From Campylobacteraceae bacterium (GTDB taxonomy: Bacteria > Campylobacterota > Campylobacteria > Campylobacterales > Sulfurospirillaceae): a DNA stretch of 8,650 nucleotides. Location of the stretch: positions 1 through 8,650 of the forward strand of contig JALUMZ010000197.1 in the NCBI GenBank assembly GCA_027055635.1. Reading direction: 5' to 3'. Position numbers and translations under genes: made by a program. Below are positions 1-6,155 of this stretch, piece by piece. Each line of letters starts with the position of its first letter. Positions within the stretch are counted from its first letter, which is position 1. Under the pieces are notes generated by a model. The model was not told the origin of the DNA. It did no database searches and worked only from the letters and a program-made list of their open reading frames with translations.

Positions 1-1188
1 TTTTTGAAATCTCTCTTCTGATTTTTTGTCTTCTTGATGTTTTGTATCTGCCTTGCTTTGAGTTGTCTCTAGCTCTGGTTTTGTTTGGCTTTTCACCGCT
101 TTTACCTCAAGTGTTGGCTCAACTCTAAATTTCTCACTCTCAAGATTTTCTATCATCTCATCTATTGTTTTTATGTTTGTAGCCTCAATCATTTTGAAAA
201 ATACCAAGGAGAGTACAAAAGAGTTATCAGCATTGAGATATAGTAAATTTTTGGCTTCACTAAGAATTCTAAAAAATCTTTCAATCAAAAGAGTAGAAAA
301 TCTACTGTCCATATTGAAGAAAGCGTTTTTAAGATAAGCTATCATCTCATCAATCACAACTTCACACTCGTAATTTTCTAGCTCTTTTATGATTTCTACA
401 GTTTTATCTCTATCTTTTGATAGAAGTACATCAAAAATTGTATTTAGTTCTTTTGGGTCAAGGAGTCCTAACATAGATGCAAGTGTTGGTGCTGTTATAT
501 CTCCTTTGGAGAAGATAATAGCCTGATCTAAAAGAGTCAGAGTATCTCTAAGTGAACCGTTGCCGGCTCTGCTTAGCATATGTAGCGCCTCCTCTTCATA
601 TTTAACATTTTCGAGGTTTAGTATGTGTGAGAGATGATTTACCACATCTTTTTCACCTATTTGTTTAAATCTAAAGTGTTGTGTTCTTGAAAGAATCGTA
701 GGTGGGAGCTTTAGAGGATCCGTGGTTGCAAGTATAAATTTTACATAAGGAGGAGGCTCTTCTAGTGTTTTAAGAAGAGCATTAAATGCCTCTTTTGTTA
801 GCATATGGACTTCATCAATGATAAAGATCTTATATCTTGCACTGTTTGGTTTGTATTTTGTATGCTCTATAAGTTCTCTTATGTCATCTATCTTTCTACT
901 GCTTGCTGCATCCATCTCTATTATATCTATATGCCTGTTTTCATTTGCCATTTTACAGTTTTCACACTCTTCACAAGGGGTGGCTGTAGGACCTTTCTCA
1001 CAAATCAGAGCTTTAGAAAAGATTCTTGCTGTTGAGGTTTTTCCACTTCCTCTCAGACCTGAAAATAGATAGGCATGTGAGAGTCTATTTTGATTTAATG
1101 CTAGAGTTAGCGTCTGAGTGACAGAATTTTGACCGATGAGCCCATCAAATGATTTTGGACGATATTTTAGTGCTAAAACTTGAGACAA
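1..1188 (-). CDS. dnaX: DNA polymerase III subunit tau/gamma (clamp loader ATPase), 3' end outside window
   Basis: This encodes the clamp-loader ATPase that loads the sliding clamp at replication forks. The frame stays open to base 1, so 396 residues are visible and the C-terminus is missing. The N-terminus (LALKYRPKSFDGLIGQ) is typical of DnaX. Walker A is GLRGSGKT at residues 44-51. A zinc knuckle has Cys63, Cys72, Cys75 and Cys78. Walker B/DExx is DEVH at 125-128, the arginine-finger motif is SRT at 167-169, and sensor 2 is GSLRD at 211-215. After about residue 340 the protein becomes a Lys/Glu/Thr/Gln-rich linker. The start is TTG at 1186-1188: an AAAGG ribosome binding site lies 8 bases upstream, and a stop codon nine codons upstream, with no ATG or GTG between, excludes a longer form. 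It lies downstream of rho on the same strand. Identity is firm; whether a gamma form is made by frameshifting cannot be judged here. Confidence 0.97.
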   Translation of the reverse strand, partial: MSQVLALKYRPKSFDGLIGQNSVTQTLTLALNQNRLSHAYLFSGLRGSGKTSTARIFSKALICEKGPTATPCEECENCKMANENRHIDIIEMDAASSRKIDDIRELIEHTKYKPNSARYKIFIIDEVHMLTKEAFNALLKTLEEPPPYVKFILATTDPLKLPPTILSRTQHFRFKQIGEKDVVNHLSHILNLENVKYEEEALHMLSRAGNGSLRDTLTLLDQAIIFSKGDITAPTLASMLGLLDPKELNTIFDVLLSKDRDKTVEIIKELENYECEVVIDEMIAYLKNAFFNMDSRFSTLLIERFFRILSEAKNLLYLNADNSFVLSLVFFKMIEATNIKTIDEMIENLESEKFRVEPTLEVKAVKSQTKPELETTQSKADTKHQEDKKSEERFQK

Positions 1189-1210
1189 TTTGAAAACCTT
1201 TATATTTTTA

Positions 1211-1235
1211 TGCTATACTAATTCTATGATATTAT
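1211..1235 (+). promoter_or_regulatory. Putative promoter of the small lipoprotein gene (two candidate extended -10 boxes)
   Basis: Two plus-strand extended -10 motifs are visible: TGC-TATACT (1211-1219) and TGA-TATTAT (1227-1235). The second overlaps the opposite-strand TATAAT assigned to dnaX, so the two promoters may compete. Either would give a short leader containing the AGAGG ribosome binding site at 1251-1255. Motif-based only. Confidence 0.35.
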
Positions 1236-1236
1236 A
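1231..1236 (-). promoter_or_regulatory. Putative -10 box of the dnaX promoter
   Basis: The minus strand reads a perfect TATAAT here, preceded by a run of eight T. This arrangement, a T-rich tract rather than a conserved -35 box, is known for sigma-70 promoters in Campylobacter and Helicobacter. Transcription would start near 1224, giving a leader of about 36 bases that includes the AAAGG site. It overlaps a candidate -10 for the divergent lipoprotein gene. The call rests on motif match alone. Confidence 0.45.
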
Positions 1237-1260
1237 TCTTAAAAAAAATTAGAGGTAGTT

Positions 1261-1377
1261 ATGATAAAAAAATTTTTTATATTTTCATTTTTGATTGTTT
1301 CTTTGAGTCTCTTTTTTGCAGGTTGTGAAAAGGCCGACTATCAAAATCCTTTCCACAGAGCCGCAAAAAATAGATAG
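1261..1377 (+). CDS. Small putative lipoprotein, 38 residues
   Basis: This short gene encodes a 38-residue protein. It begins with Lys3-Lys4, followed by a strongly hydrophobic stretch of Phe, Ile, Leu, Val and Ser (residues 5-20). The end of that stretch, FFAGC, resembles a lipobox, with Cys22 as the lipidated residue. Phe at -3 is less usual than Leu, so the lipobox is imperfect. The predicted mature peptide is only 17 residues, polar and basic toward its end. Support for a real gene: an AGAGG ribosome binding site five bases before the ATG, candidate promoters just upstream, and a snug fit between dnaX and rho, ending 7 bases from the convergent rho stop. Lipid attachment at the periplasmic face of the inner membrane, or the outer membrane, would follow from the signal. 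Function unknown. A simple membrane peptide is the alternative. Confidence 0.68.
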   Translation: MIKKFFIFSFLIVSLSLFFAGCEKADYQNPFHRAAKNR

Positions 1378-1384
1378 TTATATT

Positions 1385-2713
1385 TTAGTCGTTTAGTGTA
1401 GAGAGTAACTCTTCGTTATTTTTTGTCTTTAACATTTTGGCATATAAAAATTTTAGAGCCTCTATATCTTCCATCTGTGCTATAGCAGATCTTATAGCCC
1501 AAATTTTTTGTAAATTATCAGGAGATATGAGTAACTCCTCTTTTCTTGTGGCTGATTTCATTATATTGATCGCAGGATATATTCTTCTATCGGAGATATT
1601 TCTATCTAGTACAATTTCACTATTTCCTGTTCCTTTAAACTCTTCAAAAATCACTTCATCCATCCTGCTTCCAGTCTCTATCAGGGCGGTTGAAATGATT
1701 GTAAGGCTTCCACCATTTTCTATATTTCTAGCAGCTCCAAAAAATCTCTTTGGCTTGTGAAGTGCATTTGCATCAACACCACCACTTAGAATCTTTCCGC
1801 TAGATGGTGTTACTGTATTGTAGGCTCGTGCAAGTCTTGTGATGGAGTCTAGTAAAATAACTACATCTTTTCCCATCTCAACTCGTCTTTTTGCTTTTTC
1901 TATGACTAGATTTGCGACTCGCACATGGTTGTTTGCCGGCATATCAAAAGTAGAGCTATATACTTCACCCTTTACGCTTCTTTGCATATCTGTCACCTCT
2001 TCAGGTCTCTCATCAACCAAAAGAACTATCAGTTCAATCTCAGGATGGTTATGCGAGATACCATGAGCCAACTCTTTCATAAGCTCTGTTTTACCACTTC
2101 TTGGAGGTGCAACTATGAGACCTCTTTGCCCTTTTCCGATAGGGGTAAAAAGGTCAAGTACTCTGCCTGTGATTTTCATCGGATCATACTCAAGTTTTAT
2201 TCGCTCAGTAGGATACAGAGGTGTGAGATTTTCAAACAGAGGTCTTCTTCTGCTGTCTTGCATAGGTAGGTAGTTTATAGCCTCTATCTTTAAAAGTGCA
2301 TAGTATCTCTCTTGTTCTTTTGGTGGTCTTACTTGACCGGTAACTATATCCCCAGTTCTAAGAGCAAATTTTCTCACTTGTGTTGCACTTACATAAGCAT
2401 CATTAGCACTATCACTAAAGTTCGCATCAGTTGTTCTTAAGAAGCCATATCCTTCATGAGTTATCTCTAAGATGCCTGTAAAAAGTATAAAACCACCTTT
2501 ATTTACTTGAGATTTCAGTATCTCAAACATTAAATCTTGTCTTTTTAGTTCATTTGGATTTTCTACATTTAAGTTTGTTGCTATTTCAACTAGTTTTTCA
2601 AGTGCCATATGTCTTAAATTTTCTATTTTATAGCCTTCAACAGGTATATGTGTTCTTGACTTTCTATAGTGATTGTTGTTTTTTCCGTGTTCTGACGAAG
2701 AGTTGTTGCCCAT
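1385..2713 (-). CDS. rho: Transcription termination factor Rho
   Basis: Rho is a hexameric RNA helicase that ends transcription at unstructured, C-rich RNA. The protein has 442 residues, somewhat longer than E. coli Rho (419) because of a polar Asn/Ser/Lys/His-rich N-terminal extension (about residues 1-25). Next come the N-terminal helical region (about 30-70) and the cold-shock-like RNA-binding fold with EGYGFLR (87-93). The ATPase core has Walker A APPRSGKT (202-209), the catalytic-glutamate segment DERPEEVTDM (234-243), a Walker B strand ending in LLDSITRLARAYN, and a complete secondary RNA-binding loop followed by KRFFGAARN. Walker A has Arg-Ser where E. coli has Lys-Ala. The ATG start is preceded by AAGAAGG, only four bases away. 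No T-tailed hairpin is visible after the stop, which is 7 bases from the convergent lipoprotein gene. Confidence 0.98.
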   Translation of the reverse strand: MGNNSSSEHGKNNNHYRKSRTHIPVEGYKIENLRHMALEKLVEIATNLNVENPNELKRQDLMFEILKSQVNKGGFILFTGILEITHEGYGFLRTTDANFSDSANDAYVSATQVRKFALRTGDIVTGQVRPPKEQERYYALLKIEAINYLPMQDSRRRPLFENLTPLYPTERIKLEYDPMKITGRVLDLFTPIGKGQRGLIVAPPRSGKTELMKELAHGISHNHPEIELIVLLVDERPEEVTDMQRSVKGEVYSSTFDMPANNHVRVANLVIEKAKRRVEMGKDVVILLDSITRLARAYNTVTPSSGKILSGGVDANALHKPKRFFGAARNIENGGSLTIISTALIETGSRMDEVIFEEFKGTGNSEIVLDRNISDRRIYPAINIMKSATRKEELLISPDNLQKIWAIRSAIAQMEDIEALKFLYAKMLKTKNNEELLSTLND

Positions 2714-2923
2714 CTTACCTTCTTTTTATAAGTTTTTTATGAAGCTTGATTTCATTTTTGTTTAATAAAAATACATAAAGTGCTATTAAATTCAAGAAAT
2801 CTAGTGCTTAGCGTAGCAAAGAGAGTGTCTTTGTAAATTCGATGTGTAATTTTATAATAAAGCAGAGATTTTGTCAATACTTTGTATTAGTCCACAACAT
2901 ATGTTTTTGAACTTATAGAGCGC

Positions 2924-2929
2924 ATTATA
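2924..2929 (-). promoter_or_regulatory. Putative distal -10 box of the rho promoter
   Basis: The minus strand reads TATAAT. Transcription from here would begin near 2917 and give rho a leader of about 200 bases. A nearer but weaker candidate exists: TTGAAT and TATTTT on the minus strand at roughly 2762-2784, spaced 16 bases. In E. coli a long rho leader takes part in autoregulation by attenuation; a parallel here is inference. Confidence 0.35.
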
Positions 2930-2975
2930 TCCTAAAGAGTTAGGTTAAGTTAGAAAAGTAAAAGCGAAGTAGCGA

Positions 2976-2981
2976 TATAAT
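2976..2981 (+). promoter_or_regulatory. Putative -10 box of the ccoI-ccoS promoter
   Basis: A perfect TATAAT lies 32 bases before the ATG at 3014. Transcription would start near 2988, leaving a leader of about 26 bases that contains the AGAGGA ribosome binding site (2999-3004). This start would leave almost no leader for the alternative GTG at 2996, which supports the ATG. No clear -35 box is seen. Confidence 0.45.
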
Positions 2982-3013
2982 AACATTTTAAGTTTGTGAG
3001 AGGATATATACTT

Positions 3014-5425
3014 ATGCCAAAAAGACGATGTGACCATTGCCATCTTGAATTTGATGAAAAAGCACTGTTTAGAGACGAGAGCTTTAGCGATGGTGTGAAA
3101 TTTTTTTGTTGCAAAGGGTGTCAAGGGGTATATCATCTTCTCAAAAGTGAGGGTTTGGATGATTTTTATGAGAAGATAGGAGATACTAAACTAGATCCAG
3201 CCAGCTCAGACATAGGAGATATAGAAAAGTTTGACTTAGATGGTTTTAACCAAAAGTATATAAAAGAGAAGGATGGTTTTAACGAGATTTATCTCATCAT
3301 AGAGGGCATACACTGTTCGGCTTGTGTATGGTTAAATGAAAAAGTTTTACACCAAAAAGATGGCATCATAGAGGCGAGCATAAATCAAACTAACAATAAA
3401 GCCAAAATTGTATGGGATGCAGATACTATTAAATTATCCGAAATTATTCTCACTATAAGAAGCATAGGTTACAATGCCTATCCTTATGACCCTAGTATGC
3501 AAGAGGTGCAGGCAAATGCTACTAGGAGAGACTACTATGCAAGGCTCTTGGTTGGTATCTTTACCACTATGAATATAATGTGGATAGCTATAGCTCAATA
3601 TGCCGGATATTTCAGCGGAATGAAAAGCGATATAAAAGATGTACTAAATTTTGCAGAGTTTGTTTTGGCAACCCCTACGCTTTTTTATACAGGTTGGGTC
3701 TATTTTAAGGGTGCATATTACGGTATAAAAAATAGATATGTAAATATGGATATTTTGGTGGCAACCGGGGCAAGTTTGGCCTATATCTACTCCATTTATG
3801 CTATGTTTACCCATAAGGGTGAAGTCTATTTTGATTCTGTTACTATGATAATCACTTTTGTATTTACAGGAAAATATCTCGAAGTTTTAAGCAAGAAAAA
3901 AGCGGTTGATTTGATTGATGGTTTTAACAGTTCTACTCCGAGTGAAGTTGTTGTTATAAAAAATGGTGAAAAGATACTTTTAGGAGTAGAAGAGGTTAAA
4001 GTAGCAGATACCATAGAGATAAAAGCGAGTGAAAAAGTGGCGATTGACGGTATCATTATATCTGGCGAAGGCTCGTTTGATACATCTAGCTTGAGCGGTG
4101 AGTCAACTCCTCTCTTTCTTAAAAAAGGTGATAAAATCATAAGTGGATATATTTGCTTAGATAGTGTCATCCGGTATAGTGCCACAAATGATATACACTC
4201 ATCAGTCCTTAGTAAGATAACATCTCTTTTAGAGGATTCCATGAATAAAAAGCCAAAAATAGAGAGGTTGGCAAATATAGTCTCTGGATACTTTTCGGCT
4301 GCTATTTTACTCTTGGCTGTTGGAACATTTATTTTTTGGTACTTATACTCTGCCTCGTTTGAGCACTCTCTTATAGTGGCTATATCGGTCATTGTGATAG
4401 CATGCCCTTGTGCATTGGGATTGGCAACTCCTGTATCAACACTTGTGGGGCTTGGATTGGGGGCGAAAAAAGGGATACTTTTTAAGGAGGCATCTTTTTT
4501 GGAGACGATGGCAAAATGTGATGTTTTGATGCTAGATAAGACCGGAACAATCACGCAAGGAGAGCCAAAAATTGTAGATATGAAATACTTTGAAAAGTTT
4601 GATGAAACACTTCTATACGCTTTAGTTAAAAATTCTACCCATCCGATAAGCAAAGCTATAGCTCAAAGTTTAGAAGATAAAAAAATGACTACTCTTGAGC
4701 TAAAAAATGTCAAGACGGTAGAAGCAAAAGGTATAAAAGCAGAGTATATGGGCATGAAGCTCTATGGTGGAAATCAAAATCTATTAAGAGAAAACAAGAT
4801 TACATGTACAGACTATTTCAAAGAGTATAGTCAGTTCTATTTTGCTATAAATGATAAAGTTGTAGCGATATTTGCCCTAGAAGATAGACCTAGGGTTGAT
4901 GCAAAAGAGGCTCTAAGAGCGATCGCCAAACTAGGGGTGCAGATAGCAATGCTTACGGGCGATAATGAGAAAGTAGCAAAAAAAATAGCCCAAGAGGTTG
5001 GTATAGGACAAGTATATGCCTCTTTGCTTCCTGATGACAAAGCTAGAATTATTGATGATGCAAGAAGTAATGGTAAAAAAGTTGTGATGGTTGGGGATGG
5101 TATCAATGATGCTTTAGCGTTATCTAAAAGTGAGATAGCTATAACCATGGGAAGTGGTACAGATATAGCACTGAGTGTTAGTGATGTAGTTTTGATGAAT
5201 AACTCATTTAACTCTTTGTATTATGCTTTTTTGATCTCAAGAAAAACATACAAAATCATAAAAGAGAATCTAGCTTTGTCCTTTATATATAATTTTATCA
5301 CAATTCCGCTAGCGATGGCAGGCTTTGTGATACCGCTATTTGCGGCTTTGTCTATGTCGCTTAGTTCGCTTGTAGTGATAGGAAATTCGATGCGGATAAA
5401 TTTTGCCATAAAGGAAAAGGTATGA
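3014..5425 (+). CDS. ccoI: Copper-translocating P1B-type ATPase for cbb3 oxidase assembly (CcoI/FixI type)
   Basis: An inner-membrane P-type ATPase of 803 residues that exports copper needed to build the cbb3 oxidase. Domains in order: an N-terminal cysteine-rich metal-binding domain (C6-x2-C9, then CCKGC at 32-36), typical of CcoI/FixI proteins; a heavy-metal-associated domain with CSAC (101-104); membrane segments starting near residue 176; the actuator motif SGES (361-364); the ion-binding CPC motif (464-466); the phosphorylated Asp508 in DKTGT; the nucleotide-binding HP pair (543-544); and GDGIND (694-699). The last membrane pair ends with LSSLVVIGNSMR. The ATG at 3014 is chosen over an in-frame GTG at 2996 because AGAGGA lies nine bases before it and the GTG lacks a good site. 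The stop overlaps the ccoS start by four bases (ATGA), which implies translational coupling. CcoS as partner separates it from the detoxifying CopA type. Confidence 0.93.
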   Translation: MPKRRCDHCHLEFDEKALFRDESFSDGVKFFCCKGCQGVYHLLKSEGLDDFYEKIGDTKLDPASSDIGDIEKFDLDGFNQKYIKEKDGFNEIYLIIEGIHCSACVWLNEKVLHQKDGIIEASINQTNNKAKIVWDADTIKLSEIILTIRSIGYNAYPYDPSMQEVQANATRRDYYARLLVGIFTTMNIMWIAIAQYAGYFSGMKSDIKDVLNFAEFVLATPTLFYTGWVYFKGAYYGIKNRYVNMDILVATGASLAYIYSIYAMFTHKGEVYFDSVTMIITFVFTGKYLEVLSKKKAVDLIDGFNSSTPSEVVVIKNGEKILLGVEEVKVADTIEIKASEKVAIDGIIISGEGSFDTSSLSGESTPLFLKKGDKIISGYICLDSVIRYSATNDIHSSVLSKITSLLEDSMNKKPKIERLANIVSGYFSAAILLLAVGTFIFWYLYSASFEHSLIVAISVIVIACPCALGLATPVSTLVGLGLGAKKGILFKEASFLETMAKCDVLMLDKTGTITQGEPKIVDMKYFEKFDETLLYALVKNSTHPISKAIAQSLEDKKMTTLELKNVKTVEAKGIKAEYMGMKLYGGNQNLLRENKITCTDYFKEYSQFYFAINDKVVAIFALEDRPRVDAKEALRAIAKLGVQIAMLTGDNEKVAKKIAQEVGIGQVYASLLPDDKARIIDDARSNGKKVVMVGDGINDALALSKSEIAITMGSGTDIALSVSDVVLMNNSFNSLYYAFLISRKTYKIIKENLALSFIYNFITIPLAMAGFVIPLFAALSMSLSSLVVIGNSMRINFAIKEKV

Positions 5426-5664
5426 GTACATGGGTAGTAGCGATGATGTTAGGGGCTTCTATTTTACTAGGTGGCTTTGGGCTTTGGGCGCTTTTGTGGG
5501 GTTTAAGAACCGGACAATTTGAAGATCAAAATAAGTTTCTAGATGGCGCTCTTCAAGATAGTGAGGAGGCTTTGCATGATGCTATTATGTTAGAAGAGAG
5601 AAAGAAAAAAATAATAAAAAAGAGAAAAGAAGAGAAAGACAAAGGGTATCGTCCGCCAGATTAA
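5422..5664 (+). CDS. ccoS: cbb3-type cytochrome oxidase assembly protein CcoS
   Basis: A small membrane protein of 80 residues, needed in model bacteria for inserting haem and copper cofactors into the cbb3 oxidase. One transmembrane helix covers about residues 4-27 and is followed at once by the family signature, here WGLRTGQFEDQNKFLDGA, a version of the usual W-x-x-(R/K)-(S/T)-GQF-(D/E)-D motif. Typical CcoS proteins are about 45-65 residues. This one adds a strongly charged Lys/Glu/Arg tail (about 58-76) ending in RPPD. Its ATG overlaps the ccoI stop in ATGA, and AAGGAAAAGG just upstream serves as the ribosome binding site. No oxidase structural genes (ccoNOQP) or ccoG/ccoH are in the window, so they must be elsewhere, as in other Campylobacterota. 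Confidence 0.9.
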   Translation: MSTWVVAMMLGASILLGGFGLWALLWGLRTGQFEDQNKFLDGALQDSEEALHDAIMLEERKKKIIKKRKEEKDKGYRPPD

Positions 5665-5687
5665 TTTGTAAAGTTCTAATTTTTTCT

Positions 5688-5706
5688 CGAAAAGTCCTAC
5701 TTTTCG
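5688..5706. repeat. Inverted repeat 1 of the post-ccoS cluster
   Basis: CGAAAAG and CTTTTCG form a perfect seven-base stem around a five-base loop (TCCTA), 23 bases after the ccoS stop. A T-rich run lies before the stem rather than after it, so this is not a classical intrinsic terminator in the ccoS direction. No T-tract follows on the minus strand either. Confidence 0.6.
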
Positions 5707-5722
5707 CAAGCTTTAGGGGGTT

Positions 5723-5742
5723 GTAGGGACTTTAGTCCCTGC
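5723..5742. repeat. Inverted repeat 2 of the post-ccoS cluster
   Basis: AGGGAC-TTTA-GTCCCT folds into a six-base stem with a tetraloop. A T-G wobble and a G-C pair extend it to eight pairs. Its left half (GTAGGGACTTT, 5723-5733) is also complementary, with one bulged G, to AAAGTCCTAC (5691-5700) in repeat 1. The two hairpins could therefore be replaced by one longer pairing. Confidence 0.6.
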
Positions 5743-5743
5743 C

Positions 5744-5770
5744 ATTATAATGAGATTTGCTCATTATAAT
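5744..5770. repeat. Inverted repeat 3 of the post-ccoS cluster
   Basis: ATTATAATGAG and CTCATTATAAT form a perfect eleven-base stem around ATTTG. It ends 13 bases from the stop of the convergent cytochrome gene. Each arm contains ATTATAAT, so each reads TATAAT on both strands and could by chance act as a -10 box. No T-run follows on either strand. It probably forms the 3' end structure of one or both convergent transcripts. Confidence 0.6.
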
Positions 5771-5782
5771 ATGTAAGGTCAG

Positions 5783-6076
5783 TTATTTTAGTTTTGAGAT
5801 ATATTGTGCAACAGCCAATATCTCTTCATCACTTAGCTTTGAGACTTGTCTGTTCATCACTCTTGCGAATTTATCGTATTTGGACATATTTTTGAAGATA
5901 TTTAAAACAGCAACAGTCTGTTTGACTTTCCAACCGGCAATTCTTACGGATTTCCCAAAAGCAGCATGTTTTCCATTTTCTCCATGACATTTTGCACATT
6001 TTGAATAAATAGCCGCTCCATCAACAGCCAATAGCGAAGATGTCAGTACTAAAAATAACAACATACCTTTTCTCAA
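5783..6076 (-). CDS. Small periplasmic monohaem cytochrome c (c553-like)
   Basis: A 97-residue class I cytochrome c with one haem site, CAKCH (27-31), followed by GENG. The N-terminus has two basic residues and a hydrophobic stretch (about 5-18), consistent with a Sec signal cleaved before the haem domain, so the protein should sit in the periplasm. Met74 in VMNRQV is the likely distal haem ligand; Met64 is less likely. The C-terminal helix (LSDEEILAVAQYISKL) is typical of the family. The start is TTG at 6074-6076, supported by AAGGA six bases upstream; the ATG four codons later has AAGG only one base before it, which is too close. It is the second gene of a minus-strand pair, downstream of a related cytochrome and a hairpin. 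Electron donation to cbb3 oxidase is inferred from context. Confidence 0.9.
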   Translation of the reverse strand: MRKGMLLFLVLTSSLLAVDGAAIYSKCAKCHGENGKHAAFGKSVRIAGWKVKQTVAVLNIFKNMSKYDKFARVMNRQVSKLSDEEILAVAQYISKLK

Positions 6077-6126
6077 GATTTATCCTTAAAGTCAAAATAC
6101 CTTCTACAAGAGGAGAGTTTTGATTA

Positions 6127-6149
6127 AAGAGGGTGAAAAACACCCTCTT
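6127..6149 (-). terminator. Hairpin between the two cytochrome genes, likely terminator or attenuator
   Basis: A perfect nine-base stem, AAGAGGGTG and CACCCTCTT, encloses a loop of five identical bases. It begins 7 bases after the stop of the upstream cytochrome gene. On the minus strand the stem is followed by only a short T stretch (TTT, then AATC), so termination may be partial. No convincing promoter lies between the hairpin and the downstream cytochrome gene. Partial read-through, with the upstream cytochrome made in excess, is the simplest reading; protection of the upstream message from 3' decay is another. Confidence 0.7.
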
Positions 6150-6155
6150 GGTTGA

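Larger units (their letters stand above)
2714..3013. other. Divergent intergenic region between rho and ccoI
   Basis: These 300 bases separate two divergent genes. I see no coding sequence: the only short ORF I noted starts at 2842 (22 codons) and lacks a ribosome binding site. The region holds several TATAAT-like boxes: plus strand at 2853-2858 (with TTGTAA 16 bases upstream) and 2976-2981, minus strand at 2924-2929. A small inverted repeat, CCTAA-AGAG-TTAGG (2931-2944), lies next to the minus-strand box and could be an operator, but its arms are only five bases. I found no FNR-type TTGAT-N4-ATCAA box. Both transcripts probably have alternative starts here. Confidence 0.5.

Noticed and set aside
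1..60. Possible programmed frameshift site in dnaX, suggested by an A-run in the Lys-rich linker
   Set aside because: The run reads GAC-AAA-AAA-TCA in frame, giving the heptamer C-AAA-AAA rather than A-AAA-AAG. The P-site codon would mispair after slipping, and no stimulatory structure can be judged at the window edge.
805..1072. Two overlapping plus-strand frames with membrane-protein-like composition
   Set aside because: Both lie opposite the conserved Walker A, zinc and DExx region of dnaX, whose coding sense is certain.
2842..2910. Short ORF of 22 codons in the rho-ccoI intergenic region
   Set aside because: No ribosome binding site precedes its ATG, and its composition simply reflects AT-rich DNA.
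2996..3013. GTG start that would lengthen CcoI by six residues
   Set aside because: It lacks a ribosome binding site, and AGAGGA is correctly spaced for the ATG at 3014. The candidate -10 box would leave almost no leader for the GTG.
3826..4653. Long minus-strand open frame of 275 codons inside ccoI
   Set aside because: It lies wholly opposite the conserved core of the ATPase, including CPC and DKTGT. Its translation has no recognisable motif and it lacks a good ribosome binding site, so it is a shadow of ccoI.
5744..5770. TATAAT boxes in inverted repeat 3 read as promoters
   Set aside because: They are inherent in the palindrome ATTATAAT. The genes on both sides converge here, and no downstream gene is oriented to use them.
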